Of a stretch of DNA of 64,000 nucleotides, positions 17,877 to 26,591 are shown one piece after another. How positions within the stretch are numbered: the stretch's first letter is position 1; each line of letters opens with the position of its first letter. Source of the stretch: Gemmatimonadota bacterium. GTDB taxonomy: Bacteria; Gemmatimonadota; Gemmatimonadetes; Gemmatimonadales; GWC2-71-9. The notes beneath the pieces were generated by a model. The model ran no database searches, was not told the origin of the DNA, and saw only the letters and a program-made list of their open reading frames with translations. The stretch spans positions 255,352 through 319,351 of the forward strand of contig JAJCZX010000010.1 of NCBI GenBank assembly GCA_029262195.1, given 5' to 3'. The position numbers and the translations under genes were made by a program.

Positions 17877-19723
17877 GTGGGAACCGAGCGTCTGTCGCCC
17901 TGGTTCTTTGGCACCTGGTACTCCCCACCACCTTTGTCGCTCAACAGGAAAATAGTGGTTTTGACCTGGCAGGCTTGGATGTCATGATCGTAGGCGATCT
18001 ACAGGGGTTTGAACTATCCACTGAAAGATTTTCAGACGAGGATGGCCTTGAGATCGTTCGGATCACTCTGCAAAGGGCGAATCCCGCTGTCCCGCCCGAG
18101 TTCGAGCTCCGGTGGGCTATACCCTCGCACGACATCCAGGGTCACTGGACTACCGGCGCTCATTTTAACAAAACGATAAATCCGAACTGGGCGCCTTCTC
18201 GGGTCAGATCAATGTTGGCTCGCAATGCACCGATCCTAACCCTGTTCGGAGCCGGCGATACCAACCGTCTCACCTTTGCTGTGTCCGATGGCCTGAACTC
18301 TACGATCCTGTCGGCAGCAGTTCGTGAAGAAGACGGGACGATTGTGAACGCCATACGTTTTTTCTCCGAACGGCACTCGGCGGTGTCCGAGCTTGTCCTC
18401 GAAGTTCTTTTCGATCGTCGGGCCATCCCGTACTACAACGCAATTGCCAACGTGGGCAGTTGGTGGGCAGATCATGATGGCTATCAGCCGGCAACGATCC
18501 CGGAATATGCTCGCCGCCCGATGTATTCGACCTGGTATAGCTATCATCAGAACGTGGCCGCGGACGAATTGCTACGAGAAGTAGAAATAGCTCGGAGCAT
18601 CGGATTCGAGTCCATCATTGTGGATGATGGTTGGCAAACGATGGATAGCAGGAGGGGATACGCCTATACCGGGGACTGGCAGCCCGAGCGCATTCCCAGG
18701 ATGAGAGGATTTGTCGACGGCGTCCACGAGCGAGGCATGAAGATTTTGCTCTGGTACGCTCTTTCATTGGTCGGGGAGGAATCTGCTGCCTACGCCAGGT
18801 TTCAGGGGAAGTATCTCCGTTACTGGAATGGCCAGGGAGCCTATGAATTGGATCCCCGTTATCCTGAAGTTCGCGAGTACATCATAGATACTTACCGCAC
18901 AGCGCTTGTAGAATGGGGCGTCGATGGCTTCAAACTTGATTTTGTCGGGCGTTTCGTAGCCAATGATTCGACCGTTCTGGAGCTGGGAGGCGGGCGGGAC
19001 TACGCCTCAGTGAACGAAGCGACCGATCGGTTGATGACCGATGTGATGGCAAGTTTGAGGGAGATTGATCCCCACGTCATGATAGAATTCAGGCAACCCT
19101 ACATCGGCCCTCTGATGCGCAAATACGGCAACATGTTCAGAGCGGGTGACGCTCCGAATTCCGGCCCGGCCAACAGGGTCAGGACCATTGATCTACGCCT
19201 GTTGAGTGGCTCCACGGCAGTCCATTCCGATATGATCATGTGGCACAGGGACGAGCCGGTCGAAAACGCGGCCCTGCAGTTTCTGAATATTATCTTTTCG
19301 GTGCCGCAGGTTTCGGTAAAGCTTGAAGAGGTTCCGCGGGAGCACCTCGCCATGATCAGGTTCTATACGGACTATTGGATCAGCAATCGGTCCGTGTTAC
19401 TTGATGGCGGATTGGAGGCGTCGAACCCAATTGCCAACTATACGCTTGTGCGGGCTCATAGTGATTCGAAACAAATATTTGCGGCTTATGACGATGTGGC
19501 GATCCGTTTGCCGGCGAACGGCTCCGGGAGTCTAATCGATATTCTCAACGCGAAAACCTCGGGTGACATCGTGTTGAACTCTGAGGCGAATCTGGGCAAC
19601 TATCGCTACACCACGTTGGACAGTCAGGGCAGGGAAGTTGAATCGGGGCTAATTGAGTTGACACAGGGCGTGCATCTCCTGTCGGTGCCGGTTGCTGGCC
19701 TCGTCAAACTGGAACGATTCTGA
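17873..19723 (+). CDS. GH36-like alpha-galactosidase-type glycoside hydrolase
   Basis: 616 residues, signal peptide cleaved near VAQQE. An N-terminal beta-sandwich is followed by a (beta/alpha)8 barrel: GFESIIVDDGWQ, GMKILLWYALSLVG, and DGFKLDF with the probable nucleophile Asp356. FRAGDAP supplies the probable acid/base Asp426, and the C-terminus is a small beta domain. These motifs match clan GH-D (GH36/GH31-like retaining alpha-galactosidases); several related specificities share the fold. The ATG overlaps the stop of the six-hairpin hydrolase. Neighbouring TRAP genes could take up a product. The specificity is not proven by sequence. Confidence 0.82.
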   Translation: MSGNRASVALVLWHLVLPTTFVAQQENSGFDLAGLDVMIVGDLQGFELSTERFSDEDGLEIVRITLQRANPAVPPEFELRWAIPSHDIQGHWTTGAHFNKTINPNWAPSRVRSMLARNAPILTLFGAGDTNRLTFAVSDGLNSTILSAAVREEDGTIVNAIRFFSERHSAVSELVLEVLFDRRAIPYYNAIANVGSWWADHDGYQPATIPEYARRPMYSTWYSYHQNVAADELLREVEIARSIGFESIIVDDGWQTMDSRRGYAYTGDWQPERIPRMRGFVDGVHERGMKILLWYALSLVGEESAAYARFQGKYLRYWNGQGAYELDPRYPEVREYIIDTYRTALVEWGVDGFKLDFVGRFVANDSTVLELGGGRDYASVNEATDRLMTDVMASLREIDPHVMIEFRQPYIGPLMRKYGNMFRAGDAPNSGPANRVRTIDLRLLSGSTAVHSDMIMWHRDEPVENAALQFLNIIFSVPQVSVKLEEVPREHLAMIRFYTDYWISNRSVLLDGGLEASNPIANYTLVRAHSDSKQIFAAYDDVAIRLPANGSGSLIDILNAKTSGDIVLNSEANLGNYRYTTLDSQGREVESGLIELTQGVHLLSVPVAGLVKLERF

Positions 19724-19896
19724 TCACCGCGTTGTGCTTAGGAGTCAAAATGGGGCCTAATACTTCCTTCTGTCTGCGAGTTTTCCCTGACGTTCGCTTG
19801 ACGCATTCGACTCACTATCTTTCTCGAAGGCTTTGTCTGTGGTGGCTAGTGGGTTTGGTCACGGAGCGAAACCCGTAATTGAGGCAAGAACATACG

Positions 19897-20814
19897 ATGA
19901 AATCCCATCTTCACGGTTCCTTCCTGACGAACGCAGTCCTGGCATTCGCCGTCTCCGGATGTTCGATCAACCAGATCGCGGTCAACAAGTTGGGCAACGC
20001 GATGGCGGGAAGCAGTAGCACCTACGCATCGGATGATGATCCTGAACTGGTACGGGCCGCGACTCCATTTGCCTTGAAGTTGATGGAGAGCCTGCTTGAG
20101 CAAAGTCCCCGGCATCAGGGGCTTTTGTTGGCGGCGGCAAGCGGCTTTACACAATACTCGTTCGCGTTCGTTCACATGGACGCAGACGAACTAGAAGACG
20201 AAGATTTTGACGCCGCCCTGGCCGGTTGGAATCGGGCCGCCCGACTTTACGTGCGAGCTCGCGATTACGGATTGCGGGGCCTGGAAGTCGAGCACGAAGG
20301 GTTTACAGAACGGTTGAGGCGCGATGTAGACCTGGCTCTGGCCATGACTGACGTTGAGGATGTGCCTCTACTCTATTGGACCTCGGCATCGTGGATTGCC
20401 GCGATTTCACTGTCGATTGACGATACCGACCTGGTCGGCCAATTGCCGGTCGCTGAGGCCTTGTTGGATAGGGCTGTGCAACTTGAGGAGTCGTGGGATT
20501 CGGGAGCACTGCACACGCTGTTGGTTACATACGAAATGATCCGACAGGGCGGAGAAGGTGACCCGGCTCACCGCTCGCGGAGTCATTTTCAGAGAGCTAT
20601 AGAGTTGAGTGGCGGACTGTTGGCTCAACCGTATGTCTCGCTTGCCGAGGCAGTTGCCGTGGCGGAACAGAACCGTGCGGAGTTCAGTTCATTGTTAGAA
20701 CAGGCTCTGAAGGTTGACGCAGATGCTACCCCGGAATGGCGGGTGGCAAACCTTGTATCTCAGAGAAGAGCTCGGTGGTTGTTGGAACGCACCGACTGGC
20801 TCTTTCTTGATTGA
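19897..20814 (+). CDS. tatT: TatT-like lipoprotein, TRAP-associated TPR subunit
   Basis: 305 residues from the ATG at 19897 (GAGG upstream). A lipoprotein signal ends in AVSGC. The body is helical and TPR-like, with the start SINQIAVNKLGNAMAGSSSTYASDDDPELVRAATPFALKLME typical of the TatT family first described beside the treponemal TRAP transporter (Tp0956). TatT forms trimers with a central pore and binds the substrate-binding protein TatP in the periplasm. Here it is directly followed by a DctP-type gene and a fused permease, which confirms the assignment. Its stop lies 17 bases before the next start. Confidence 0.87.
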   Translation: MKSHLHGSFLTNAVLAFAVSGCSINQIAVNKLGNAMAGSSSTYASDDDPELVRAATPFALKLMESLLEQSPRHQGLLLAAASGFTQYSFAFVHMDADELEDEDFDAALAGWNRAARLYVRARDYGLRGLEVEHEGFTERLRRDVDLALAMTDVEDVPLLYWTSASWIAAISLSIDDTDLVGQLPVAEALLDRAVQLEESWDSGALHTLLVTYEMIRQGGEGDPAHRSRSHFQRAIELSGGLLAQPYVSLAEAVAVAEQNRAEFSSLLEQALKVDADATPEWRVANLVSQRRARWLLERTDWLFLD

Positions 20815-20831
20815 ATAAGAGGAGGTCGTGG

Positions 20832-21869
20832 GTGAAAAGTTTTAAAACAGCTGTTGTGGTGGTGTTGGCGGCCGTGATGCTGATGATTATTTCGTCACCA
20901 GTCACTGCGCAAAGGGCGACGACCGTGCGCCTTACGTCGCTGGTACCTCGAGGTTCCTCATATCACCGTGCCCTGCAACGCATGGGGGACGCCTGGCGTG
21001 ATGCCTCCAACGGAAGCGTTCGGTTGGTGATTTATGCTGGCGGAATTCAGGGCGGGGAGGCAGCCATGGTTGAGCGCATGGCGATTAATCAGAGCCAGGC
21101 CGCCATGCTAACCGCCGATGGACTCAAAGCGGTTGAGCCCGGGGTGGCCGGCCTCCAACTCATGCCAATGATGTTCCGTTCTTTGGATGAGGTTGATCAC
21201 GTCTTGCAGGAAATGCGCCCCACGCTTGAAGCGCGACTTTATAATCGCGGGTATGTAGTCCTGGGATGGGCCGATACGGGCTGGGTCAGAATTTTTTCGA
21301 ATACACCCGTGCGAACTGTTGCTGATCTCAAGCGTCTTAAGTTGTTCACCACCGCGGGCAATTCTGAGACTGAGCAGCTTCTTAACTCGGCAGGCTTTAA
21401 CCCGGTGCCGTTGGATCCGAACGACATACTCACTGGACTCCAAACCGGTTTGATTGACGCTGCGGTTTTACCTCCGTTTTTTGCGCTGGCAACCAGGGTT
21501 TACGATCCGGCACCCTATATGCTAGAGCTGAACTGGGTGCCGCTCGTCGGGGCGATCGTAATTAAGAAGGAAGTCTGGGAGAGTATTCCTGCCGGTCTAC
21601 GGCCCACGCTTTTGCAAGCCTCGAGGGCGGCGGCACGAGAAATTCACGACGCAGGACGCAGCGAGAGTACGGATGCGGTCGAAACAATGCGAACCCGTTG
21701 GAATCTCCGGGTACAACGGGTCGAACCCGGTGGGGAGATAGAAAGGGATTGGCGCGAGAATTCCCGCGCCGCATACCCAACGATACGAGGCAGGATTGTG
21801 CCTGCGGACGTATTTGATGAGGTGCAACGCCTGCTGGAAGCGTATCGTGGTTCGGGAGTATCGCGTTAG
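20832..21869 (+). CDS. tatP: TRAP transporter substrate-binding protein (TatP/DctP type)
   Basis: 345 residues from the GTG at 20832, which has AGAGGAGG six bases upstream. The signal peptide is cleaved near TAQRA. The DctP fold is seen in VRLTSLVPRGSSYHRALQRMGDAWRDAS, in VADLKRLKLFTTAGN and in GLQTGLIDAAVLPPFFAL. In most TRAP proteins the segment after DLKGLK is an arginine (KIR/KLR) that binds the carboxylate of the substrate. Here that position is Phe (residue 172). This argues against a simple organic acid and for a neutral or hydrophobic ligand. It is coupled to the permease gene by a one-base overlap. Confidence 0.88.
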   Translation: MKSFKTAVVVVLAAVMLMIISSPVTAQRATTVRLTSLVPRGSSYHRALQRMGDAWRDASNGSVRLVIYAGGIQGGEAAMVERMAINQSQAAMLTADGLKAVEPGVAGLQLMPMMFRSLDEVDHVLQEMRPTLEARLYNRGYVVLGWADTGWVRIFSNTPVRTVADLKRLKLFTTAGNSETEQLLNSAGFNPVPLDPNDILTGLQTGLIDAAVLPPFFALATRVYDPAPYMLELNWVPLVGAIVIKKEVWESIPAGLRPTLLQASRAAAREIHDAGRSESTDAVETMRTRWNLRVQRVEPGGEIERDWRENSRAAYPTIRGRIVPADVFDEVQRLLEAYRGSGVSR

Positions 21870-23743
21870 TGCCGGAATTGGTACCTGATGTCCATCGGGG
21901 AATAGACCCGGCGGACCAGTCTCTTTCAGGCTGGCGCGGCAAGCTCCGCACGGGAGAAAATCTACTCATCACCGTCGTGTTGCTGGCGATGATGTTGGTG
22001 CCGATCCTCAACTCCGTTCTCCGCAAACTTTTTGGGACCGGGCTATCCGGTTCATCGGTTATTACCCAGTCCCTGGTGCTGGTCGTCGGAATGCTCGGCG
22101 GCGCAGTTGCCGCACGAGACGGCCGCCTGCTTTCCCTCTCTACGGTGCGCGGAGTTCTCAAAGGTCGATGGAAAGAAGCTGCGTTGGTTTATAGCAACGG
22201 CTTTGCTCTGGCTGTAACTGTCCTCCTGGCCGCCGCAGGATTGATGTACGTTCGGTCAGTCCGACCGCTTGGGAAAGTACTGCTTTACGGCGTTCCGGAG
22301 TGGGTCCTTCAGATGGTCCTCCCGGTGGGGTTCGCGGTTATTGCAATTCGCATTGCCTGGCGGGCCGCGAGCGGAAAGATCGGCGTGGGGATAGCCATCG
22401 GTATTGCCGCAGCGATCATTGCTATCGGAGTTTTCCAACCGGTGCTGCCCGAAAACCTTGTCGTACCGGCACTGGGTTTGTTGGTTATCGCAGCGGCATT
22501 GGGCGCCCCGATTTTTTCAGTGCTTGGCGGCGCGGCGGTCATTCTTTTTTGGGGCGAGTACAGCCCGATATCTTCAATTGCTCTTGACCATTATCAGATG
22601 GTGGTCAATCCGTCGCTCGCGGCAATTCCCCTATTCACTCTGGCCGGTTATTTCCTTGCCGAAGGCGGTGCTTCGAGGAGGTTGATAGCCGTTTTTCAAG
22701 GTCTGGTTGGTGGTCTGCGTGGTGGGCCAGCGATACTCACTGCGCTTGTTTGCGCCTTCTTCACCAGCTTTACCGGTGCCTCCGGTGTCACAATTCTGGC
22801 GTTGGGCGGGCTGTTAATGCCGGTGCTCCTTTCAGCGGGGTACTCGGAACGCAATACGGTTGGTTTGTTGACGGGGGCGGGGTCTCTGGGACTTTTGTTC
22901 CCGCCAGCGCTCCCGATGATTTTATATGCGATCGTCGCATCTCAGAGTCTCGGAGCGGGTGTGTCGATCGAGGAGATTTTTCTCGGCGGGTTGATCCCCA
23001 GTTTTGTCCTCGTCGCCTTGGTTGCAGCATGGGGCGTTGCTCAGGCTCCAAAGTCCGCGGAAAAAATTCCGTTTGACGCAGCAGCCACCGGTCGAGCCGC
23101 CTGGGAGGCTAAGTGGGAACTATTGCTTCCAGTTGTCGCCCTGGTGTCTCTCTTTGGTGGTTTTGCGACGCCCGTCGAGGCGGCTGCGCTAACGGCTCTT
23201 TATGCTCTGGTCGTAGAGACCGTGATCTACCGAGACCTGAAACCGTTTCGGGACGTTCCCAGGGTTATGGCCGAATGTGGTTTGCTGGTCGGTGGTGTGT
23301 TGTTGATCCTCGGAGTAGCAATCGGTTTTACCAACTATCTGGTTTTCGCTCAGGTTCCAGATCTGGCGGTGGAGTGGGTGCAGGCCAATGTTGAATCTCG
23401 TTGGAAGTTCTTGCTGATGCTAAACGCGTTCCTGCTGGTGGTAGGAGCGTTGATGGACATCTATTCTGCGATTGTGGTTGTCGTACCTCTTATCGTTCCG
23501 GTGGGAATCGCTATGGGGATTAACCCGATCCATCTTGGGATCATTTTCCTTGCCAACATGGAGTTGGGGTATCTGACCCCGCCGGTAGGAATGAACCTCT
23601 TTCTCTCGGCCTATCGTTTCGATAAGCCGGTGCCTATGGTCATGCGATCAGTCATACCGATGTTTGTCGTACTGTTGATCGGCGTCCTGCTCATTACCTA
23701 TATACCAGCGCTCACAACGACTTTGCCTGAATGGTTCAGGTAG
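21869..23743 (+). CDS. TRAP transporter fused permease (DctQ-DctM)
   Basis: 624 residues, GTG start at 21869 sharing its first base with the TAG of the upstream gene. Residues 1-190 form a DctQ-like four-helix domain; about 195-624 form the DctM large permease with some twelve membrane segments, including AIPLFTLAGYFLAEGGASRRLI and SFTGASGVTILALGGLLMPVL. In most TRAP systems these are two proteins; a natural fusion is known in some. It is driven by an ion gradient, usually sodium. The operon is TatT, TatP, DctQM, preceded by two glycosidases. Confidence 0.92.
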   Translation: MPELVPDVHRGIDPADQSLSGWRGKLRTGENLLITVVLLAMMLVPILNSVLRKLFGTGLSGSSVITQSLVLVVGMLGGAVAARDGRLLSLSTVRGVLKGRWKEAALVYSNGFALAVTVLLAAAGLMYVRSVRPLGKVLLYGVPEWVLQMVLPVGFAVIAIRIAWRAASGKIGVGIAIGIAAAIIAIGVFQPVLPENLVVPALGLLVIAAALGAPIFSVLGGAAVILFWGEYSPISSIALDHYQMVVNPSLAAIPLFTLAGYFLAEGGASRRLIAVFQGLVGGLRGGPAILTALVCAFFTSFTGASGVTILALGGLLMPVLLSAGYSERNTVGLLTGAGSLGLLFPPALPMILYAIVASQSLGAGVSIEEIFLGGLIPSFVLVALVAAWGVAQAPKSAEKIPFDAAATGRAAWEAKWELLLPVVALVSLFGGFATPVEAAALTALYALVVETVIYRDLKPFRDVPRVMAECGLLVGGVLLILGVAIGFTNYLVFAQVPDLAVEWVQANVESRWKFLLMLNAFLLVVGALMDIYSAIVVVVPLIVPVGIAMGINPIHLGIIFLANMELGYLTPPVGMNLFLSAYRFDKPVPMVMRSVIPMFVVLLIGVLLITYIPALTTTLPEWFR

Positions 23744-24908
23744 TACCCACCCCCTGGAGAATAGCGCGCATCAAATAGGCTACTGCAAACCCTACGTAAT
23801 TGCCGAGCGCATATCCGAGCAGGGAAACAAGAACCCCCGGTAGCGCGAACTGTTTCCAACCTTTGTTTGTTTGAGCCAGCGCGATTACCACGGCAGGGCC
23901 GGCTTTCGCCGCGGCGGAGGCCATTGTTAACAACCGCACGTCCATCTTCAGTAGTCTCCCGCCCCCGTAAATGACCACGAAATGGGCCAGCATTACGATC
24001 GTCACGTAGACGAAGAGGACGGGTGAAAGGATGATCGCGCTGTACATGTTGATCAGCGCACCTACAGCTGCGAAAAAGAGGTAGAAAGTCAGGTGCCCGA
24101 GCTCCCAGCCACCTTCCAACTCGTTGATAAACCGGAACTGGCCGAAAACGAGGGCGAGGGTTGTAACGATCAAGATCGTGGGAACCTGAGGGAAATGGGG
24201 TGCGATCAAGGTGGTATTGATCCAGGTGCTCAACGCCATAATCAAAAGTGCGGCGAAAGACAGGGTCGCTATTTGTGTGGGGATAAAGGATGGCGTCTTT
24301 TCTTCTTCCAGGTCTTTAGTTGGGGCGGGTGAACTCCAGCGGTCCGCAACCGGAAAGCGATCTCCAAACATTGATGGCAGCAATAGCCACGTGGCCATTA
24401 GCGGAAAGATTGTGATGTTGTCCACGGCGTTTGCCGCTGCGAAAAGGTCCGGGTCTCCCAGTTCCAATCCCTCCCACAGGGCGAAAAAATTGAGACTGCC
24501 TCCGATGTAAGTGCCGGTATACGGTCCCGCGATTTTCCAACTGTTTTCTCCGAGTATCCCCTGAATCCACGGATCCAAAACGACGCTTGCTACCACAACT
24601 CCCACTACAGTGCCGAGAGCTGCAATGCCGAACGCGATGGCCATGGCCTTCCCGGCGCCCAGGATGTCGGCCAGATTGACCTTGAAAAGCACCAGACAAA
24701 CTGCGAAAGGTACCGCCAGCCCGGCGATGCTTCCGTAAACAGGGGCGTCGGTCGGTATGATGCCAGTGTTCGAGGCGACCGCAGCAAGAAACAGCACCAG
24801 CACAACTGGTGACATCTTTTCAGCCCACTTGAATCGATCGACCAGTTTCAGGGCAACCAAAATTATTCCGAAAAGGACGGCGACGATTGCCAGAGGTTGG
24901 GTGATCAA
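23736..24908 (-). CDS. DUF819 family membrane protein
   Basis: 390 residues, eleven or so membrane helices. Sequence blocks such as GPYTGTYIGGSLNFFALWEGL and the repeated Gly-Ser-Asn core place it in DUF819, a set of putative transporters related to YjcL. The start is a TTG one base after the stop of the PLP lyase gene on the same strand, so the two are co-transcribed; this hints at transport of a sulfur amino acid or a product of the lyase, which is inference. Its 3' end overlaps the end of the TRAP permease gene by eight bases, convergently. Confidence 0.82.
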   Translation of the reverse strand: MITQPLAIVAVLFGIILVALKLVDRFKWAEKMSPVVLVLFLAAVASNTGIIPTDAPVYGSIAGLAVPFAVCLVLFKVNLADILGAGKAMAIAFGIAALGTVVGVVVASVVLDPWIQGILGENSWKIAGPYTGTYIGGSLNFFALWEGLELGDPDLFAAANAVDNITIFPLMATWLLLPSMFGDRFPVADRWSSPAPTKDLEEEKTPSFIPTQIATLSFAALLIMALSTWINTTLIAPHFPQVPTILIVTTLALVFGQFRFINELEGGWELGHLTFYLFFAAVGALINMYSAIILSPVLFVYVTIVMLAHFVVIYGGGRLLKMDVRLLTMASAAAKAGPAVVIALAQTNKGWKQFALPGVLVSLLGYALGNYVGFAVAYLMRAILQGVGTT

Positions 24909-24909
24909 A

Positions 24910-26070
24910 TTACGCCTCCGATATCGATAGCGTCGTTAACGCATGCCTGATGTCGGCCAGCAGATCATCGGTTCCTTCAAGGCCCACCGAGAATCGGATT
25001 AGGCCGTCCGTAACCCCGCTCCGCTCCCGTTCTTCGGGTGACAGAGCGCCGTGAACTGCGGCTGCTGGTCGGACCATGAGGGTCTCAGCACCGCCAAGGC
25101 TGGCTGCTACAGCTGGCAGTTTGACAGCGGCCAGGAACTCCTCTGCCGCCTCGAGGCCGCCATGCAACTCGAACGAGATCATTCCTCCGAAACCCGCGAG
25201 TAACTTTTTAGCCCGCTCGTGTTGCGCATGTGAAGGCAGGCCGGGGTAGTGAACCACCTTTACCGCCGGGTGTCTGGCCATCTCGGTGGCTATTTGCAAG
25301 GCGCTACTGTTCTGGTGGTTTACCCGGAGAACAAGGGTTTTGATGCCTCTCTCGAGAAGGTAGCAGGCGTGGGCGTCGAGCGAGCCTCCGACGTGGTTCA
25401 ACGTTACCCTGCAGTCGCTGACCCTCTGGGCCGTGCCCGCTACGCAACCGGCGATGACGTCGTTGTGCCCATTCATGTACTTGGTGCAGCTCTCAACAAC
25501 AATGTCGAACCCAAGGGTTGCGGGTCGGCAGTTCACCGGGCTGGCGAATGTGTTGTCGATTACGGACTCCAGGGAATGGTCTCTGGCGAAAGCGACTACA
25601 GCTTCGAGATCGGCCATCTGGACCAGCGGATTGGTCAACGTCTCCACGTAGATAGCGCGAGTGTTGTTCTGCAACGAGGTATTCCAGCTCGAGGGGGTTT
25701 GCACATCAATCGGCGTGTAGGTGATTCCGTTCCGTTTCAATTCATGGTCTAACAACCCGGTGGTGCCACCATACAGACAATCCTGCACCAGGATATGATC
25801 TCCAGGGCTGAGCGAACTCATTAACACACTGGATATCGCTGCCATCCCGCTTCCGGTCACCAGCGCAGCCTCTGTGCCTTCCAGCTCCGCAATTCGGCGT
25901 CCGAGCACTTCATGGTTGGGGCTATTGCTGAGCCGCATGTATTTGACGTCGTGATAATCTTCGCCGTGGTACTCGTAAGTGCTGGATTGAAAAACCGGTG
26001 TTACCACCGCTCCGCCGAAGCGTGGCCTGATCGATCCAGCGTGGATGGATTTCGTTTGTAGCTCGTTCAC
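24910..26070 (-). CDS. Trans-sulfuration PLP enzyme (cystathionine lyase/synthase family)
   Basis: 386 residues, the family length, GTG start. Family landmarks are present: SIHAG at the N-terminus, YMRLSNSPNHEVLGRRIAELEG, GSGMAAISSVL, YVETLTNPLVQMADL, VIDNTFASPVN, the PLP lysine in SCTKYMNGHND (Lys197), and the C-terminal SLGGAETLMVRPA and IRFSVGLEG. It acts on cystathionine, homocysteine or a related sulfur or seleno amino acid in the cytoplasm. Beta-lyase, gamma-lyase and gamma-synthase activities cannot be told apart by eye. It heads a two-gene operon with DUF819. The 194-base spacer to the divergent PadR gene must hold both promoters. Confidence 0.9.
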   Translation of the reverse strand: MNELQTKSIHAGSIRPRFGGAVVTPVFQSSTYEYHGEDYHDVKYMRLSNSPNHEVLGRRIAELEGTEAALVTGSGMAAISSVLMSSLSPGDHILVQDCLYGGTTGLLDHELKRNGITYTPIDVQTPSSWNTSLQNNTRAIYVETLTNPLVQMADLEAVVAFARDHSLESVIDNTFASPVNCRPATLGFDIVVESCTKYMNGHNDVIAGCVAGTAQRVSDCRVTLNHVGGSLDAHACYLLERGIKTLVLRVNHQNSSALQIATEMARHPAVKVVHYPGLPSHAQHERAKKLLAGFGGMISFELHGGLEAAEEFLAAVKLPAVAASLGGAETLMVRPAAAVHGALSPEERERSGVTDGLIRFSVGLEGTDDLLADIRHALTTLSISEA

Positions 26071-26264
26071 TGGCGGAACCTATTCTGTGGGTGGCACTTA
26101 GCGTATCTCGGGTTCAAGGGTTTTGGCAAGTGGTACACCGTGGGACCGTTGTTGTTTTTTCTGTCGCCTTTTTTGAGCTTGTTTGCGATTCCAACCTTTT
26201 GTCAATCCGGTCCATCCAATAATACAGTAATTCTATTTTTGTAGGAAAAATATGGGAGTTTGGT

Positions 26265-26591
26265 TTGAAAGGTCAAAAACTGGGTGAACTAGAGGAGCTT
26301 GTTTTGCTCGCCATCCGAGCGGCAGGCAGTGAAGCAGTGGTGGTAGATGTGCAGGAAATTTTGGTCGAGAACACAGGGCGGCTGGTGACGCTGGGGGCCA
26401 TTTATGCGTCGCTGGAACGACTGGAAGGTAAAGGGTTTGCCATTTCCACCTTTGGGTCTCCAGAAGCCAAACGGGGAGGAAAGCGCAAACGCTTCTACCG
26501 CGTTACTCCGCAGGCGGAAAAAGCGCTCACGGAAAGTCGCGATGCCCGCCAAAGGCTCTGGGAAGCGGGCCGGGCCGAGTTGCTCCCATGA
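26265..26591 (+). CDS. PadR-family transcriptional regulator
   Basis: 108 residues, TTG start at 26265 with GGGAG six bases upstream. PadR winged-helix motifs: LGELEELVLLAIRAAG, GAIYASLERLEGKGFA, and the basic wing RGGKRKRFYRVTPQAE. Its stop overlaps the start of the ADOP permease gene by four bases (ATGA), the same layout as at 5529-5867. It probably represses its own operon. Upstream, the AT-rich stretch 26218-26252 contains TACA and TGTA half sites, 13 bases apart, as a possible operator. Confidence 0.9.
   Translation: MKGQKLGELEELVLLAIRAAGSEAVVVDVQEILVENTGRLVTLGAIYASLERLEGKGFAISTFGSPEAKRGGKRKRFYRVTPQAEKALTESRDARQRLWEAGRAELLP

Noticed and set aside
26088..26264. A possible terminator or RNA element in the AT-rich spacer between the PLP lyase and padR genes
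   Set aside because: No stem of useful length was found; the spacer simply holds divergent promoters.
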